Shown here one piece after another: positions 29,413 through 39,004 of a stretch of DNA of 64,000 nucleotides. Source of the DNA: Nesterenkonia massiliensis (GTDB lineage Bacteria > Actinomycetota > Actinomycetes > Actinomycetales > Micrococcaceae); assembly GCF_000455245.1 (NCBI RefSeq), contig NZ_HG005168.1, forward strand, positions 1-64,000, given 5' to 3'. The position numbers and the translations under genes were made by a program. The notes under the pieces are model-generated. The model ran no database searches and was not told where the DNA came from. It saw only the letters and a list, made by a program, of their open reading frames with translations. Every line of letters starts with the position of its first letter. The stretch's first letter is position 1.

Positions 29413-30645
29413 CTAGCGCACCGGATCAGATGCGACCTCCGGTGCGGGCCAGGGCAGTTGCACGGTGAGGGTGAATTGCCCGAGTTTTTGATGGGTTTCT
29501 GCGCTGCCGCCTAGCGCCCGGGCGCGTTCGGTCACCCCGATGAGTCCGGTGCCGGAGCCTGAGGTGAAGCGGGGCTCATCGGGGACCTGGTTAGTGACTC
29601 GCAGCTCGATCCCCTGGCCCGGGGCACCGGTGATGCTGACCTCAGCGGTCTGATCGCTGCTATGCCGCAGCACGTTAGTCAGCGCCTCCTGGGTAATGCG
29701 GCGGATGGCGTGCTGCAGGGCATGCGGGGCGGTGGATAGACCGTCTACAAGCACGAATGGTCGGACCTTCACGCCGCTGGCCGCAGCCTCGGCAAACAGG
29801 GTCTGGAGATCGCGGAGCCCCTGTGGGGACGGTGCTGGGGCGCCGTCGTTGCCGCTCTCCCGCAAGGAGGTCAGCAGTGTGCGAAGGTTGGTCAAAGCTT
29901 GGTCGGCATAGCGGCGGGTGGTGCGCAGCTCCTGGCTGAGGCTCGGGTCACCTGCGCTCTGAGCGGCCTTCTCCAGTCCACCGACGTGTAGTGAGAGCCC
30001 GGAAAGGTCCGAAGCCAGGGTGTCGTGCACCTCGCGGGCAAGGTCCTGCCGTTCCTTTTGCCGCGTGAGTTGGGCACTGAGCTGTTCGTTGCTGTGGGTC
30101 GCGTCGCGGGTCTGAGCTTTAGCGGCCAGGGCGGAACGCCGCTGGCGCACGCCGAAGGAAATCCCCAGTACTAGGCCCAAGCACAGCACTGTCAGCATGG
30201 CTAGCAGCACGTAGCCGGTGCGTTGATAGTCCTCATCCGGCCAGGCCGTCAGGGCGCGGGCATGCAGACCAGCGTTGATCAGGATGACAGCCAACCCAGC
30301 GGCCGCTACCGCCCACTGCCATCGTTGCCGTGCTCGCACGATCCACACCGTCAGTCCCACCGCCAGTACGAACGGATCCAGCTGCAGCACCAGGGCGGCG
30401 ACAGCACCGGCGATCATCGTCACCAGGGGCGCACGCCGGTAGAAAGGCAGCACCAGCAGGACCAGCATCCCGAGTGCCGCCCTGGCGGCACCGAAATCTG
30501 TGATTTCTCCAGTGGCCGGGTCGATGAACTCAGGATCACTCATGGTTCCCACCGCCAGCACAAACAGCCCGACGGTGATCATGGCCACCACAATCAGTCC
30601 GGAAAGCAACAGGCGCACGGCCCGAGGCCACGAATGGGGGAACAT
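29413..30645 (-). CDS. Sensor histidine kinase, HisKA_3 (NarX/DesK) family
   Basis: 410 residues. Five or six hydrophobic helices occupy residues 10-165 with no large extracellular domain, the intramembrane-sensing layout. The DHp motif is AREVHDTLASDLSGLSLH with H207; the ATPase domain ends in GTGLIGVTERARALGG. Paired with the NarL-type regulator just downstream. TAGACT ends 6 bases before the ATG. It is divergent from a DUF4352 membrane protein, a likely candidate target or accessory. Confidence 0.92.
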   Translation of the reverse strand: MFPHSWPRAVRLLLSGLIVVAMITVGLFVLAVGTMSDPEFIDPATGEITDFGAARAALGMLVLLVLPFYRRAPLVTMIAGAVAALVLQLDPFVLAVGLTVWIVRARQRWQWAVAAAGLAVILINAGLHARALTAWPDEDYQRTGYVLLAMLTVLCLGLVLGISFGVRQRRSALAAKAQTRDATHSNEQLSAQLTRQKERQDLAREVHDTLASDLSGLSLHVGGLEKAAQSAGDPSLSQELRTTRRYADQALTNLRTLLTSLRESGNDGAPAPSPQGLRDLQTLFAEAAASGVKVRPFVLVDGLSTAPHALQHAIRRITQEALTNVLRHSSDQTAEVSITGAPGQGIELRVTNQVPDEPRFTSGSGTGLIGVTERARALGGSAETHQKLGQFTLTVQLPWPAPEVASDPVR

Positions 30646-30651
30646 GGCGCC

Positions 30652-30657
30652 AGTCTA
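30652..30657 (-). promoter_or_regulatory. Leaderless -10 box of the HisKA_3 kinase
   Basis: TAGACT on the minus strand ends 6 bases before the ATG at 30645. Confidence 0.5.
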
Positions 30658-30824
30658 CTGAGGGGCGCTGACCTGCGGGCACGGCCGATCAGGCACTGAG
30701 GTCTACCCGATCGGGCATCGCGCTCTGTCCGATCCGTGGTGCCGGCAACGTTTTGGGGTGGCCAAAGTGGTAGCAGCACACCGTGCCATTACTCGCAGAC
30801 CTCATGAAGAAAGCAGGTAGATCA

Positions 30825-31682
30825 ATGACCTCCACCTATACCGAACCCGCGGCAGTCGAGGCCGCGCCGGGCAAGAACGTCCTTGGGATCATCGCCCTGA
30901 TCACCGCGATACTGGGGACGATCTTCGCCTGCGTGCCGGGTGCGCTGATCCTGGGATGGGTGCTGCTGCCGATCGCCTTCATTCTGGCTTTGGTGTCGCT
31001 GTTCCTGAGGGGAAAGAAGCGTGGCGCTGGCATCGCTGCGCTGATTCTCTCGGTGGTGGGCACCATCATCGGCGTCGTCGTCTTCCTTACAGTGGTGGGT
31101 AACGCGTTCGACGATGCGTTCAGCGATGAAACCAACGTGTCCGTCGGGCAGAATGATGAAGAGCCAGCAGCCGAGGAGACGGTTCCGGCGGCCGTAACCT
31201 CAGATGAGGACACTGCTGGCGAGGACTCGGCTGTTGAGGAGGGTGACGGTGAGCAGGGAACCCGTGCGAACCCGTACCCATTAGGCGCTGAAATCTCCAC
31301 CTCCGAGTGGGTGGTTACCGTGAACAGTGTGGACTTGGACGCTACCGCTGCGGTTCTGGAGGAGAACCCGTATAACGACGCTCCGGAAGAGGGCCATGCC
31401 TACATCCTGGTCAACCTGACTGCTCAGTACATCGGCGATGACGCCGAGGGGGAGACCCCGTGGGTCGGAGTTGAGTACGTCTCCCCGGCGGGGAACACCT
31501 TCACCTCTGCAGACGTCTTCGCGGTGGTCCCGGACAGCTTCGACTCTCTGGGCACTCTCTATGAGGGCGCGTCCACCAGCGGCAATATCGGGCTCCATGT
31601 GCCGGCTGAGTCAGTCGAGGAGGGCACGCTGAAGGTCTCGCCCTCGTTGTTCGGTGACGCCGTGTTCGTCGCGGTCAACTAA
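30825..31682 (+). CDS. Membrane-anchored DUF4352 protein
   Basis: 285 residues. Two or three helices near the N-terminus (about 20-65 and 72-92) resemble the DUF4190 hairpin, followed by a Glu/Ala/Asp-rich linker (110-160) and an extracellular beta domain with the DUF4352 look (NPYPLGAEISTSEWVVTV, GHAYILVNLTAQYIG). The ATG at 30825 is chosen; ATGs at 30783 and 30804 are in frame. Divergent from the two-component kinase across 180 bases. Function unknown. Confidence 0.8.
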   Translation: MTSTYTEPAAVEAAPGKNVLGIIALITAILGTIFACVPGALILGWVLLPIAFILALVSLFLRGKKRGAGIAALILSVVGTIIGVVVFLTVVGNAFDDAFSDETNVSVGQNDEEPAAEETVPAAVTSDEDTAGEDSAVEEGDGEQGTRANPYPLGAEISTSEWVVTVNSVDLDATAAVLEENPYNDAPEEGHAYILVNLTAQYIGDDAEGETPWVGVEYVSPAGNTFTSADVFAVVPDSFDSLGTLYEGASTSGNIGLHVPAESVEEGTLKVSPSLFGDAVFVAVN

Positions 31683-31784
31683 CACTCAGCGCACACCCTG
31701 TGCCGAGCCGCGTGCAGCGGGAGTCTGGTCTCGCAGGGACCGGCCCACTGGCGGGAGCAGGCGCGGCGGATTGGTGCTCCGGCT

Positions 31785-31840
31785 GCAACAACGGATGGGA
31801 TCCGCCGAGACTCAACTCCGGTGATCCCATCCGTTGTTGC
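31785..31840. terminator. Long hairpin between DUF4352 gene and tRNA-Arg
   Basis: Perfect 18-base arms (31785-31802 and 31823-31840, GGATGGGATC core) with a 20-base loop. It lies between a plus-strand gene and a minus-strand tRNA and may stop both. No T run. Confidence 0.6.
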
Positions 31841-31900
31841 GCTGAAGGCCCGGAAATGGCGTTCTGGCGCCACATTGGATGGGATTTCAGCTCAGAATCT

Positions 31901-31976
31901 TGGTGCCCCCGATTGGATTCGAACCAACGACCTACCCTTTAGGAGAGGGTTGCTCTATCCCCTGAGCTACGGAGGC
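31901..31976 (-). tRNA. tRNA-Arg (anticodon CCT)
   Basis: On the minus strand, GCCTCCG pairs with CGGGGGC (one G-T). Anticodon stem ACCCT/AGGGT holds CTCCTAA, anticodon CCT, reading AGG. The T arm TTGGTTCGAATCCAA is standard and CCA is encoded. Confidence 0.96.
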
Positions 31977-32023
31977 GGGGGCGACGTCGCCGTCGCGGGT
32001 TCCATGGTAACGGTTAGGCCCGC

Positions 32024-32764
32024 CTATCGGGACTTCTCGCGCCGCATCCGCGCCGCATCGGCCAACACCACCAGCACTACTGCCGCCCCCAGGAAGATCA
32101 GCATGGCCCAGCTGATCTGGGTCAGCAGTGATGCGGTGGCCACCAAGCCCTCTGAAGGTTCATTCTGCGCCAAAGCCTGGTCGATCAGAATGTTCTCCGT
32201 AATATCCACTACGGCGAAGACCGCAGCTGCCGCCACAGCTACCCAGCGCACTCGCCCTGGACCCAGCAGCAGACCCATGACCGCCCAGGTCGCCAAGAAG
32301 AAAGCCACCGGGAAGATGACTCCGGCGGTGATGTGCAGGAAGCTCAGCTGCCCGGCCGCGCTGTCCTCCATGACGCTGCGCAGCTGCTGCAGATCCTCCA
32401 CGTCATAGCCGGTCAGGCGGGCATCAGGCATGGACAGCCCCCCGGCAAAGTGACGCAGCTGAGGCATCGCGTAGAGATGCAGGTAGCTGAACATGAACGC
32501 GGCAATCACCAGCAGCGCGTACACAAGAATCCGCGGCGAGGAATATTCGCCTTCAGCGGCACGGTGGTTGGCTTCGGTGAGGAAGCCGTCCTTCATATCC
32601 TGCGGCCGGCGCTGCGGGGTCTGAGCCGCGCTCTGACCCTTGCGTTCAGCCTCGCGAAAGGCCTTCAGGCCTCGGGCCGCGCGCTGATCAGGCTGCGGAT
32701 TCATCCCCGAGGGCGATTTCTGGCCGGAGGGATTGCCGCGGGTGCTTTTTCTGCGCTGGGACAT
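32024..32764 (-). CDS. Four-helix membrane protein of unknown function
   Basis: 246 residues. About 65 N-terminal residues are basic and polar, followed by four hydrophobic helices (about 80-101, 142-168, 172-194, 208-236). No family recognised. The ATG at 32764 (MSQRRK) is preferred; the frame is open further upstream but would run into the pcrA promoter. Divergent from pcrA. Confidence 0.78.
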   Translation of the reverse strand: MSQRRKSTRGNPSGQKSPSGMNPQPDQRAARGLKAFREAERKGQSAAQTPQRRPQDMKDGFLTEANHRAAEGEYSSPRILVYALLVIAAFMFSYLHLYAMPQLRHFAGGLSMPDARLTGYDVEDLQQLRSVMEDSAAGQLSFLHITAGVIFPVAFFLATWAVMGLLLGPGRVRWVAVAAAAVFAVVDITENILIDQALAQNEPSEGLVATASLLTQISWAMLIFLGAAVVLVVLADAARMRREKSR

Positions 32765-32905
32765 AGCCCCATCTTCCCAGACCGCGCCCGCCGTCGTCGG
32801 CCTCACCACCCGACTGCAGCTTGTGCGCCCTGAGGCATTAGCGGGCACCGATGGCGTGCTGGGCACCGCAGCACTGTCAGGGGCGGCCCGTAGACTGGAT
32901 GCACC

Positions 32906-35368
32906 ATGGATTTTCTGTTCACCCCTCCCTCTGAACGAGGTGGCACCACGCCGCATAAAACCGCACAGCGCAGCGCCGGCACGTCTTCGTCAACCGGATG
33001 GGACGACGACGGCGCTGCGGTCCTGCAGAGCGCACCGGCGCGTCCGCTGCTGGATGCCACCGAGGGGCTGAACCCACAGCAGCAGCAGGCTGTCCTCCAT
33101 CACGGCACCCCGCTGCTGATTGTGGCTGGGGCGGGCTCGGGGAAGACTCGGGTGCTGACCCGACGCATCGCTCACTTGCTCACAACCGGCGCGGCCCGCC
33201 CGCATGAGATTCTCGCGATCACCTTCACCAATAAGGCCGCCCGGGAAATGAAGGACCGCATCGCAGATCTGGTAGGTCCTGCCGCCCAGCGCATGTGGAT
33301 CTCCACTTTCCACTCCTCCTGCGTGCGCATCCTGCGCGCCGAGGCGGGCAATCTGGGTCGCAAGACCACCTTCACCATCTACGACGCAGCGGATTCTCTT
33401 CGGCTGATCACCAGCATTGCCAAGGCTCATGATCTGGACCCCAAGCGCTTCAACCCGCGATCCATCAAGAACAAGATCTCCGCACTGAAGAACGAGCTCG
33501 TGGACGCCGAAGAGTTCCAGGCCAAGGCGCCCAATGAGCCCTTCAGTGAGGCCGTGGCGACCGTATTCCGGGAGTACACCCAGCGGCTGCGCGCAGCCAA
33601 CGCCTATGACTTTGACGATCTGCTGGCAGAGACCGTCTACATGTTCGATGCCTTCCCCGCGATCCTGGACAACTACCGACGCCGCTTCCGCCACGTGCTG
33701 GTGGATGAGTACCAGGACACCAACCACGCCCAGTACCGGCTGGTCCGCCAACTCACCGCCCCCAACGATGAGGTGCAGACCCCACCGGCGGAACTGACCG
33801 TAGTGGGTGACTCGGATCAGTCCATCTACGCCTTCCGCGGCGCAGATATCCGCAACATTGTGGAGTTTGAGCGCGACTACCCTGAGGCCACCACGATCAA
33901 ACTGGAGCAGAACTACCGTTCCACCCAGAACATCCTCGACGCTGCCAACGCGGTGATCTCCAAGAACCCCTCACGCACGGAGAAGAAGCTGTGGACCGAA
34001 TCCGGAGAGGGCGCGCCGGTCACGCTGCACGTGGCCGCCAGCGAGCACGATGAAGCCGAATGGATCGCGCGCACCATCGACCGGCTCGGTGATGAACAAG
34101 GCATCCGTCCTGCTGACGTGGCCGTCTTCTACCGCACTAACGCCCAGTCCCGTTCCTTGGAAGAGCGGCTGATCACCCGCGGCATCCCCTACCGCGTTAT
34201 CGGCGGCACCAGGTTCTACGACCGCAAGGAAATCAAGGACGCCCTGGGCTACCTGCACGTCATCAATAACCCCGACGACGACGTCAACCTGCGCCGCATC
34301 CTCAACGAACCCAAACGCGGCATTGGTGAGCGCGCCGAGGGTGCAGTGGCAGCACTGGCCGCCCGGGAACGCACCACCTTCTTTGAGGCGCTGCGCCGAG
34401 CCGATGAGGCACCGGCCATCGCCACCCGTTCGGTAAAAGCTATTGAGTCCTTTGTGCGGATGATGGACGACGTCGCCGCACTGGCCGCCGATCAGAAACC
34501 CTCAGTGGTGCTGGAAGCGGTGCTGGAGCAATCAGGCATGATGCAGGCACTGCGTGAATCCAAAGACCTGCAGGATGAGTCCCGAGCAGATAACCTCGGT
34601 GAGCTTGTGGCGGTGATGAAGGAATACGAGTCCGGCACCGAAGCCCCCAGCCTGGCGGAGTTCTTGGAGCAGGTCTCGCTCATTGCTGATGCTGATGCCA
34701 TCCCCTCCGCCGGGGACGCCGAATCCCAGCGCATCGCAGCCGAGCAGGGGCAGGTCACTTTGATGACGCTGCACACAGCTAAAGGACTGGAATTTCCTGT
34801 GGTCTTCCTCACAGGAATGGAGCACGGGGTCTTCCCGCACTCCCGTTCGATGGGGGACACCGAGCAGCTGGCCGAAGAGCGCCGGCTGGCCTATGTGGGA
34901 CTTACCCGCGCGGAGAAGCAGCTGTTCCTCACCCGCGCTGAATCCCGGAGCCTCTGGGGTCAGCAGCAGTACAACCCGCCCAGCCAGTTCCTGGAGGAGA
35001 TTCCGGAGCAGCTGCTGGAACAGACCCCGGATTCTGCCAGCACATTCAGCCGCGGCCCCCGGTATCCAGACCGCGGATTCGGGTCCTCGCGCAGCACCGG
35101 CACCGGAAGCGGATGGAACTCAGAGCCATCTCTGATGTCAGATGTGTCCTTTACCCCGCCGCCGCGCAGCCAGCAGCGAACCCAGGTCAACCCTGGTCGC
35201 GAGATACCCGCGCTGAACCCCGGTGACCAGGTACGTCACGCCTCATTCGGGGTCGGAGAGGTCATTGCACTGGAAGGCACCGGGGATAAAACTGTGGCGA
35301 AGGTCAGTTTCAGCGGAACTGAGAAGCGCCTGCTCCTGCGATATGCTCCAGTTGAGAAGGTTGGGTAA
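32906..35368 (+). CDS. pcrA: ATP-dependent DNA helicase PcrA/UvrD
   Basis: 820-residue superfamily 1 helicase acting in nucleotide-excision repair and removal of stalled replication complexes. Walker A AGAGSGKT (74-81), Walker B VDEYQDTN, motif III VVGDSDQSIYAFRGA, motif V VTLMTLHTAKGLEF and motif VI LAYVGLTRAEKQLF are intact. The C-terminal 60 residues carry the Tudor-like RNA-polymerase-interaction domain of PcrA (NPGDQVRHASFGVGEV). ATG at 32906; TAGACT ends 9 bases before it, so the leader is very short. Followed by sucC after 64 bases. Confidence 0.96.
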   Translation: MDFLFTPPSERGGTTPHKTAQRSAGTSSSTGWDDDGAAVLQSAPARPLLDATEGLNPQQQQAVLHHGTPLLIVAGAGSGKTRVLTRRIAHLLTTGAARPHEILAITFTNKAAREMKDRIADLVGPAAQRMWISTFHSSCVRILRAEAGNLGRKTTFTIYDAADSLRLITSIAKAHDLDPKRFNPRSIKNKISALKNELVDAEEFQAKAPNEPFSEAVATVFREYTQRLRAANAYDFDDLLAETVYMFDAFPAILDNYRRRFRHVLVDEYQDTNHAQYRLVRQLTAPNDEVQTPPAELTVVGDSDQSIYAFRGADIRNIVEFERDYPEATTIKLEQNYRSTQNILDAANAVISKNPSRTEKKLWTESGEGAPVTLHVAASEHDEAEWIARTIDRLGDEQGIRPADVAVFYRTNAQSRSLEERLITRGIPYRVIGGTRFYDRKEIKDALGYLHVINNPDDDVNLRRILNEPKRGIGERAEGAVAALAARERTTFFEALRRADEAPAIATRSVKAIESFVRMMDDVAALAADQKPSVVLEAVLEQSGMMQALRESKDLQDESRADNLGELVAVMKEYESGTEAPSLAEFLEQVSLIADADAIPSAGDAESQRIAAEQGQVTLMTLHTAKGLEFPVVFLTGMEHGVFPHSRSMGDTEQLAEERRLAYVGLTRAEKQLFLTRAESRSLWGQQQYNPPSQFLEEIPEQLLEQTPDSASTFSRGPRYPDRGFGSSRSTGTGSGWNSEPSLMSDVSFTPPPRSQQRTQVNPGREIPALNPGDQVRHASFGVGEVIALEGTGDKTVAKVSFSGTEKRLLLRYAPVEKVG

Positions 35369-35432
35369 GGGCACCACTGTGCCCCCAGCACTCGTAAGTT
35401 AAAGATGACTTCGACGCAGAAGGACACCACCC

Positions 35433-36596
35433 GTGGACCTGTATGAGTACCAGGCGCGCGATCTGTTTGAGGCGCACGGAGTTCCCGTGCTCGCCGGCAT
35501 CGTGGCGCAGACCCCGGAAGAAGCCAAAGCGGCAGCTGAGCAGATCGGCGGCGTCGTCGTCGTTAAGGCTCAGGTGAAGGTGGGCGGACGCGGTAAGGCT
35601 GGCGGTGTGAAGCTCGCCAAGACCCCCGACGAGGCCTACGAGCACGCCCAGGCCATCCTCGGCATGGACATCAAGGGTCACACCGTGCACCGCGTGATGA
35701 TCGCCCAGGGCGCCGATATTGCAGAGGAGTACTACTTCTCCATCCTGCTGGACCGCGCCAACCGCAACTATCTCGCCATGGCCTCCAAGGAGGGCGGCGT
35801 GGAGATCGAGCAGCTCGCGGTGGAAGCACCCGAGAAGCTCGTGCGCTACAACTTCGATCCCAACACCGGTATCGACGCCGCTGCTGCTGCTCAGATTGCT
35901 GAGCAGGCAGGCTTCTCCGCTGAGGAGGCCCCGGCTGTGGCTGATGTCTTCCAGCAGCTGTGGACCGTCTTCAAGGAAGAGGACGCCACCCTGGTGGAGG
36001 TCAACCCGCTGGTGAAGACCGGCGAGGGCAAGATCATCGCTCTCGACGGCAAGGTCACCGTGGACGAGAACGCTGGCTTCCGTCAGCCCGGCCACGCCGA
36101 GCTGGTGGACCAGTCCGCTGAGGACCCGCTGGAGGCCAAAGCCAAGGCCAACGGCCTCAACTACGTCAAGCTCGACGGTCAGGTCGGCATCATCGGTAAC
36201 GGCGCGGGCCTGGTCATGTCCACCCTGGACGTCGTCGCCTACGCCGGTGAGGCCCACGGTGGCGTGAAGCCGGCCAACTTCCTGGACATCGGAGGCGGCG
36301 CCTCCGCTGAGGTCATGGCCAGCGGCCTGGACGTCATCCTCGGCGATGACCAGGTCAAGTCCGTGTTCGTCAACGTCTTCGGCGGCATCACCTCCTGCGA
36401 CGCCGTGGCCAACGGCATCGTGAAGGCCCTGGAGATCCTGGGCGACGCTGCAACTAAGCCGCTCGTGGTCCGCCTCGACGGCAACAATGTGGAGGAAGGC
36501 CGCCGCATCCTGGCAGAGGCCAACCACCCGCTGGTCACCACCGCCGACACCATGGACGCCGGTGCCGATAAGGCTGCCGAGCTGGCCAACAAGTAA
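35433..36596 (+). CDS. sucC: Succinyl-CoA synthetase beta subunit
   Basis: 387 residues, the ATP-grasp subunit of the TCA-cycle enzyme converting succinyl-CoA to succinate with nucleotide phosphorylation. The N-terminus [19 protein letters not shown] and the C-terminal ligase domain with [16 protein letters not shown] are textbook. GTG start at 35433 behind AAGGAC. sucD follows after 16 bases, so the two are one operon. Confidence 0.97.
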   Translation: MDLYEYQARDLFEAHGVPVLAGIVAQTPEEAKAAAEQIGGVVVVKAQVKVGGRGKAGGVKLAKTPDEAYEHAQAILGMDIKGHTVHRVMIAQGADIAEEYYFSILLDRANRNYLAMASKEGGVEIEQLAVEAPEKLVRYNFDPNTGIDAAAAAQIAEQAGFSAEEAPAVADVFQQLWTVFKEEDATLVEVNPLVKTGEGKIIALDGKVTVDENAGFRQPGHAELVDQSAEDPLEAKAKANGLNYVKLDGQVGIIGNGAGLVMSTLDVVAYAGEAHGGVKPANFLDIGGGASAEVMASGLDVILGDDQVKSVFVNVFGGITSCDAVANGIVKALEILGDAATKPLVVRLDGNNVEEGRRILAEANHPLVTTADTMDAGADKAAELANK

Positions 36597-36612
36597 GGAT
36601 TAGAGAACAGAC

Positions 36613-37527
36613 ATGTCGATCTACCTGAACAAGGACTCCAAGGTCATCGTCCAGGGCATCACCGGCGGCGAGGGCACCAAGCACACCGCACTGATGCTGA
36701 AGGCTGGCACCAACATTGTGGGTGGCGTCAACGCCCGCAAGGCCGGCACCACTGTGGCTCACAAGGACAAGGACGGCAACGACATCGAGCTCCCGGTCTT
36801 CGGTTCCGTCACCGAAGCCATGGAGAAGACCGGCGCGGATGTCTCCGTGGCCTTCGTCCCCCCGAAGTTCGCCAAGGACGCAGCCGTTGAGGCTATCGAG
36901 GCCGGCATCGGCCTGCTGGTGGTCATCACCGAGGGCATCCCGGTGCAGGACTCCGCTGAGTTCTACAACCTCTCGCTGACCAAGACCGGCCCCGACGGCA
37001 AGCCCGTCACTCGGATCATCGGCCCCAACTGCCCCGGCATCATCACCCCTGGTGAGGCGCTGGCAGGCATCACCCCGGCCAACATCACCAATAAGGGTCC
37101 CATCGGCCTGGTCTCCAAGTCCGGCACCCTGACCTACCAGATGATGTATGAACTGCGTGACATCGGGTTCTCCACCTCCATCGGTATCGGTGGCGACCCG
37201 GTCATCGGCACCACCCACATCGATGCGCTTGAGGCTTTCGAGGCTGACCCCGAGACCAAGGCCATTGTGATGATCGGCGAGATCGGCGGCGACGCTGAGG
37301 AGCGCGCAGCCGAGTACATCAAGAACAACGTCACCAAGCCGGTTGTCGGCTACGTGGCAGGTTTCACCGCTCCTGAGGGCAAGACCATGGGCCACGCAGG
37401 CGCCATCGTCTCCGGGTCCTCCGGCACCGCTGAGGCCAAGAAGGAAGCCCTCGAGGCAGCCGGCGTAAAGGTGGGCAAGACCCCATCTGAGACCGCCGCA
37501 CTGCTGCGCGAGGTTTTCCAGGGCTGA
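36613..37527 (+). CDS. sucD: Succinyl-CoA synthetase alpha subunit
   Basis: 304 residues. Rossmann CoA-binding domain at the N-terminus ([11 protein letters not shown]) and the phospho-histidine H261 in MGHAGAIV. Forms the heterotetramer with SucC. Start ATG behind AGGATTAGAG. Strong terminator follows. Confidence 0.97.
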   Translation: MSIYLNKDSKVIVQGITGGEGTKHTALMLKAGTNIVGGVNARKAGTTVAHKDKDGNDIELPVFGSVTEAMEKTGADVSVAFVPPKFAKDAAVEAIEAGIGLLVVITEGIPVQDSAEFYNLSLTKTGPDGKPVTRIIGPNCPGIITPGEALAGITPANITNKGPIGLVSKSGTLTYQMMYELRDIGFSTSIGIGGDPVIGTTHIDALEAFEADPETKAIVMIGEIGGDAEERAAEYIKNNVTKPVVGYVAGFTAPEGKTMGHAGAIVSGSSGTAEAKKEALEAAGVKVGKTPSETAALLREVFQG

Positions 37528-37546
37528 ACCGCCTGAAGATCTAACT

Positions 37547-37587
37547 GAGTAAGGCCCGTCTCCTGCATAGGGAGGCGGGCCTTACTC
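37547..37587 (+). terminator. Terminator of sucCD
   Basis: 17-base arms (37547-37563 and 37571-37587; GAGTAAGGCCCG core, one mismatch-type position) with a 7-base loop. No long T run. Confidence 0.85.
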
Positions 37588-37802
37588 GTGGGCGATGCTT
37601 GTGGAGCTCCGTTGCTGTGGTCTTGCTCGCTGGAGCCTGGCCGCCGGAGTGGTCGATTTGCTGCGCTTGAGAGCCGCGCAGTGGCAGCACATTGACCACT
37701 GCAGCTCCGGGTGCAGCTGTCCTGGGCGTAGTAGCCCTACGTTCGGTGAGCCTTGGGTGCGCGGTCAGCGGAAGGCTGCGCGCTATGCACCGGTGGCGAA
37801 AA

Positions 37803-38903
37803 TTAGGTCACGGTGACGCCCAGGGCGGAGCCCAGGGCGTAGGTGATGGCTGCCGCGCCCACGCCAATGGCCAGCTGGCGAAGGCCGCGCTTGAGCGGGG
37901 AGGCACCCGAGAGCAGGCCGACGACGGCGCCAGTGGCCATCAGTGCCAGTCCCACCAGTACCGTGGAGATCACCACCGCGGTAAGCCCTTCGGCACCTAA
38001 GAGGTAGGGCAGCACCGGGATGATCGCACCTACCGCGAAGAAGCAGAAACTGGAGCCGGCAGCCGTCCAGGCTGAGCCCACGGCCTCATATTCGTCGGCG
38101 ACTTCCTCGGGGTTATGTGACATCTCTGGCCGGCAGTTGCACTCGAAGATGCCCAGGCGTTCAAGAGCGCGATGCTCGGCATCCTCGGGGCTGAGCCCCC
38201 TGGCCCGGTAGACCAGCACCAGCTCGTTATGGTCTAGGTCCAAATCCGGAGCGGCACGCAGGGTGGCCTGAGTCGGTCGTGTGGCATCCAGCAGCTCTCG
38301 CTGGCTGCGCACTGAGATGAACTCACCAGCCGCCATAGACAGTGCACCGGCCAGCAATCCGGCCACCCCAGAGAGAAGCACTACTGTGGCAGAAACGCCG
38401 GTGCCACCCATGCCCATGATCAGCGCGAAATTGGAGACCAGGCCGTCATTGGCACCAAAGACCGCTGCGCGGAATCCGCCGGAGAGCTTCTCCCGACCGC
38501 GGGCGGCCAGGGCGCGGATGACCTCCTCATGGATCTCCTCATCAGCGGCCATCCCGCGGGTGGCATCCTCATCCCGGCTGTATGGAGAGTCTCCCTCTGC
38601 GCGCTGAGCCAGCGCCAGAATGAACACCGAACCGAAGATGCGCGCCAGCTGTCCCAGCAGCACACGGTGCAGGGACGGGGCAGGAAGGCGCTCGGCATGA
38701 GGGCCCAGCAGGTCACGCCAGTGCTGCTGATGGCGCTGCTCTGCCGCAGCTAAGCCCAGTAGGATCTGGCGCTCCTCGCCGTCTTTGCGACGTGCCAGGT
38801 CCTCATAGAGCTTGGCTTCAGCGATCTCATCGGCCAGATACTTGCGCCAGCGACGGACCTGTGTGGGCGAGGGCGCAGCAGGCCCGGAGGATTCTTCGGT
38901 CAC
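37803..38903 (-). CDS. Ferritin-like domain fused to VIT1/CCC1 transporter
   Basis: 366 residues. Residues 15-140 form a rubrerythrin-like four-helix domain with ExxH motifs (E26/E29, E55-x2-H58, later E-E-x-H) for a di-iron site. Residues 145-366 are a VIT1/CCC1 family transporter with five helices (GANDGLVSNFALIMG, SMAAGEFISVRSQ). The fusion (mbfA-like) is known to export iron or manganese and use the ferritin domain for sensing or handling. I chose GTG at 38903; ATG at 38960 is possible. Isolated between sucCD and the phosphatase gene. Confidence 0.88.
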   Translation of the reverse strand: MTEESSGPAAPSPTQVRRWRKYLADEIAEAKLYEDLARRKDGEERQILLGLAAAEQRHQQHWRDLLGPHAERLPAPSLHRVLLGQLARIFGSVFILALAQRAEGDSPYSRDEDATRGMAADEEIHEEVIRALAARGREKLSGGFRAAVFGANDGLVSNFALIMGMGGTGVSATVVLLSGVAGLLAGALSMAAGEFISVRSQRELLDATRPTQATLRAAPDLDLDHNELVLVYRARGLSPEDAEHRALERLGIFECNCRPEMSHNPEEVADEYEAVGSAWTAAGSSFCFFAVGAIIPVLPYLLGAEGLTAVVISTVLVGLALMATGAVVGLLSGASPLKRGLRQLAIGVGAAAITYALGSALGVTVT

Positions 38904-39004
38904 TGCTCCATTCTTGCGGCATGACTGCCGCTGGCGTCGGGTGTGACGATTCTTCAGCACCCCTAAGCCTTTGGCAGACCTAAACGAGGCGCCCCCGCTC
39001 AGGT

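Noticed and set aside
35310-36527. 405-codon open frame antisense to sucC
   Set aside because: Same high-GC antisense effect; sucC is unmistakable on the plus strand.
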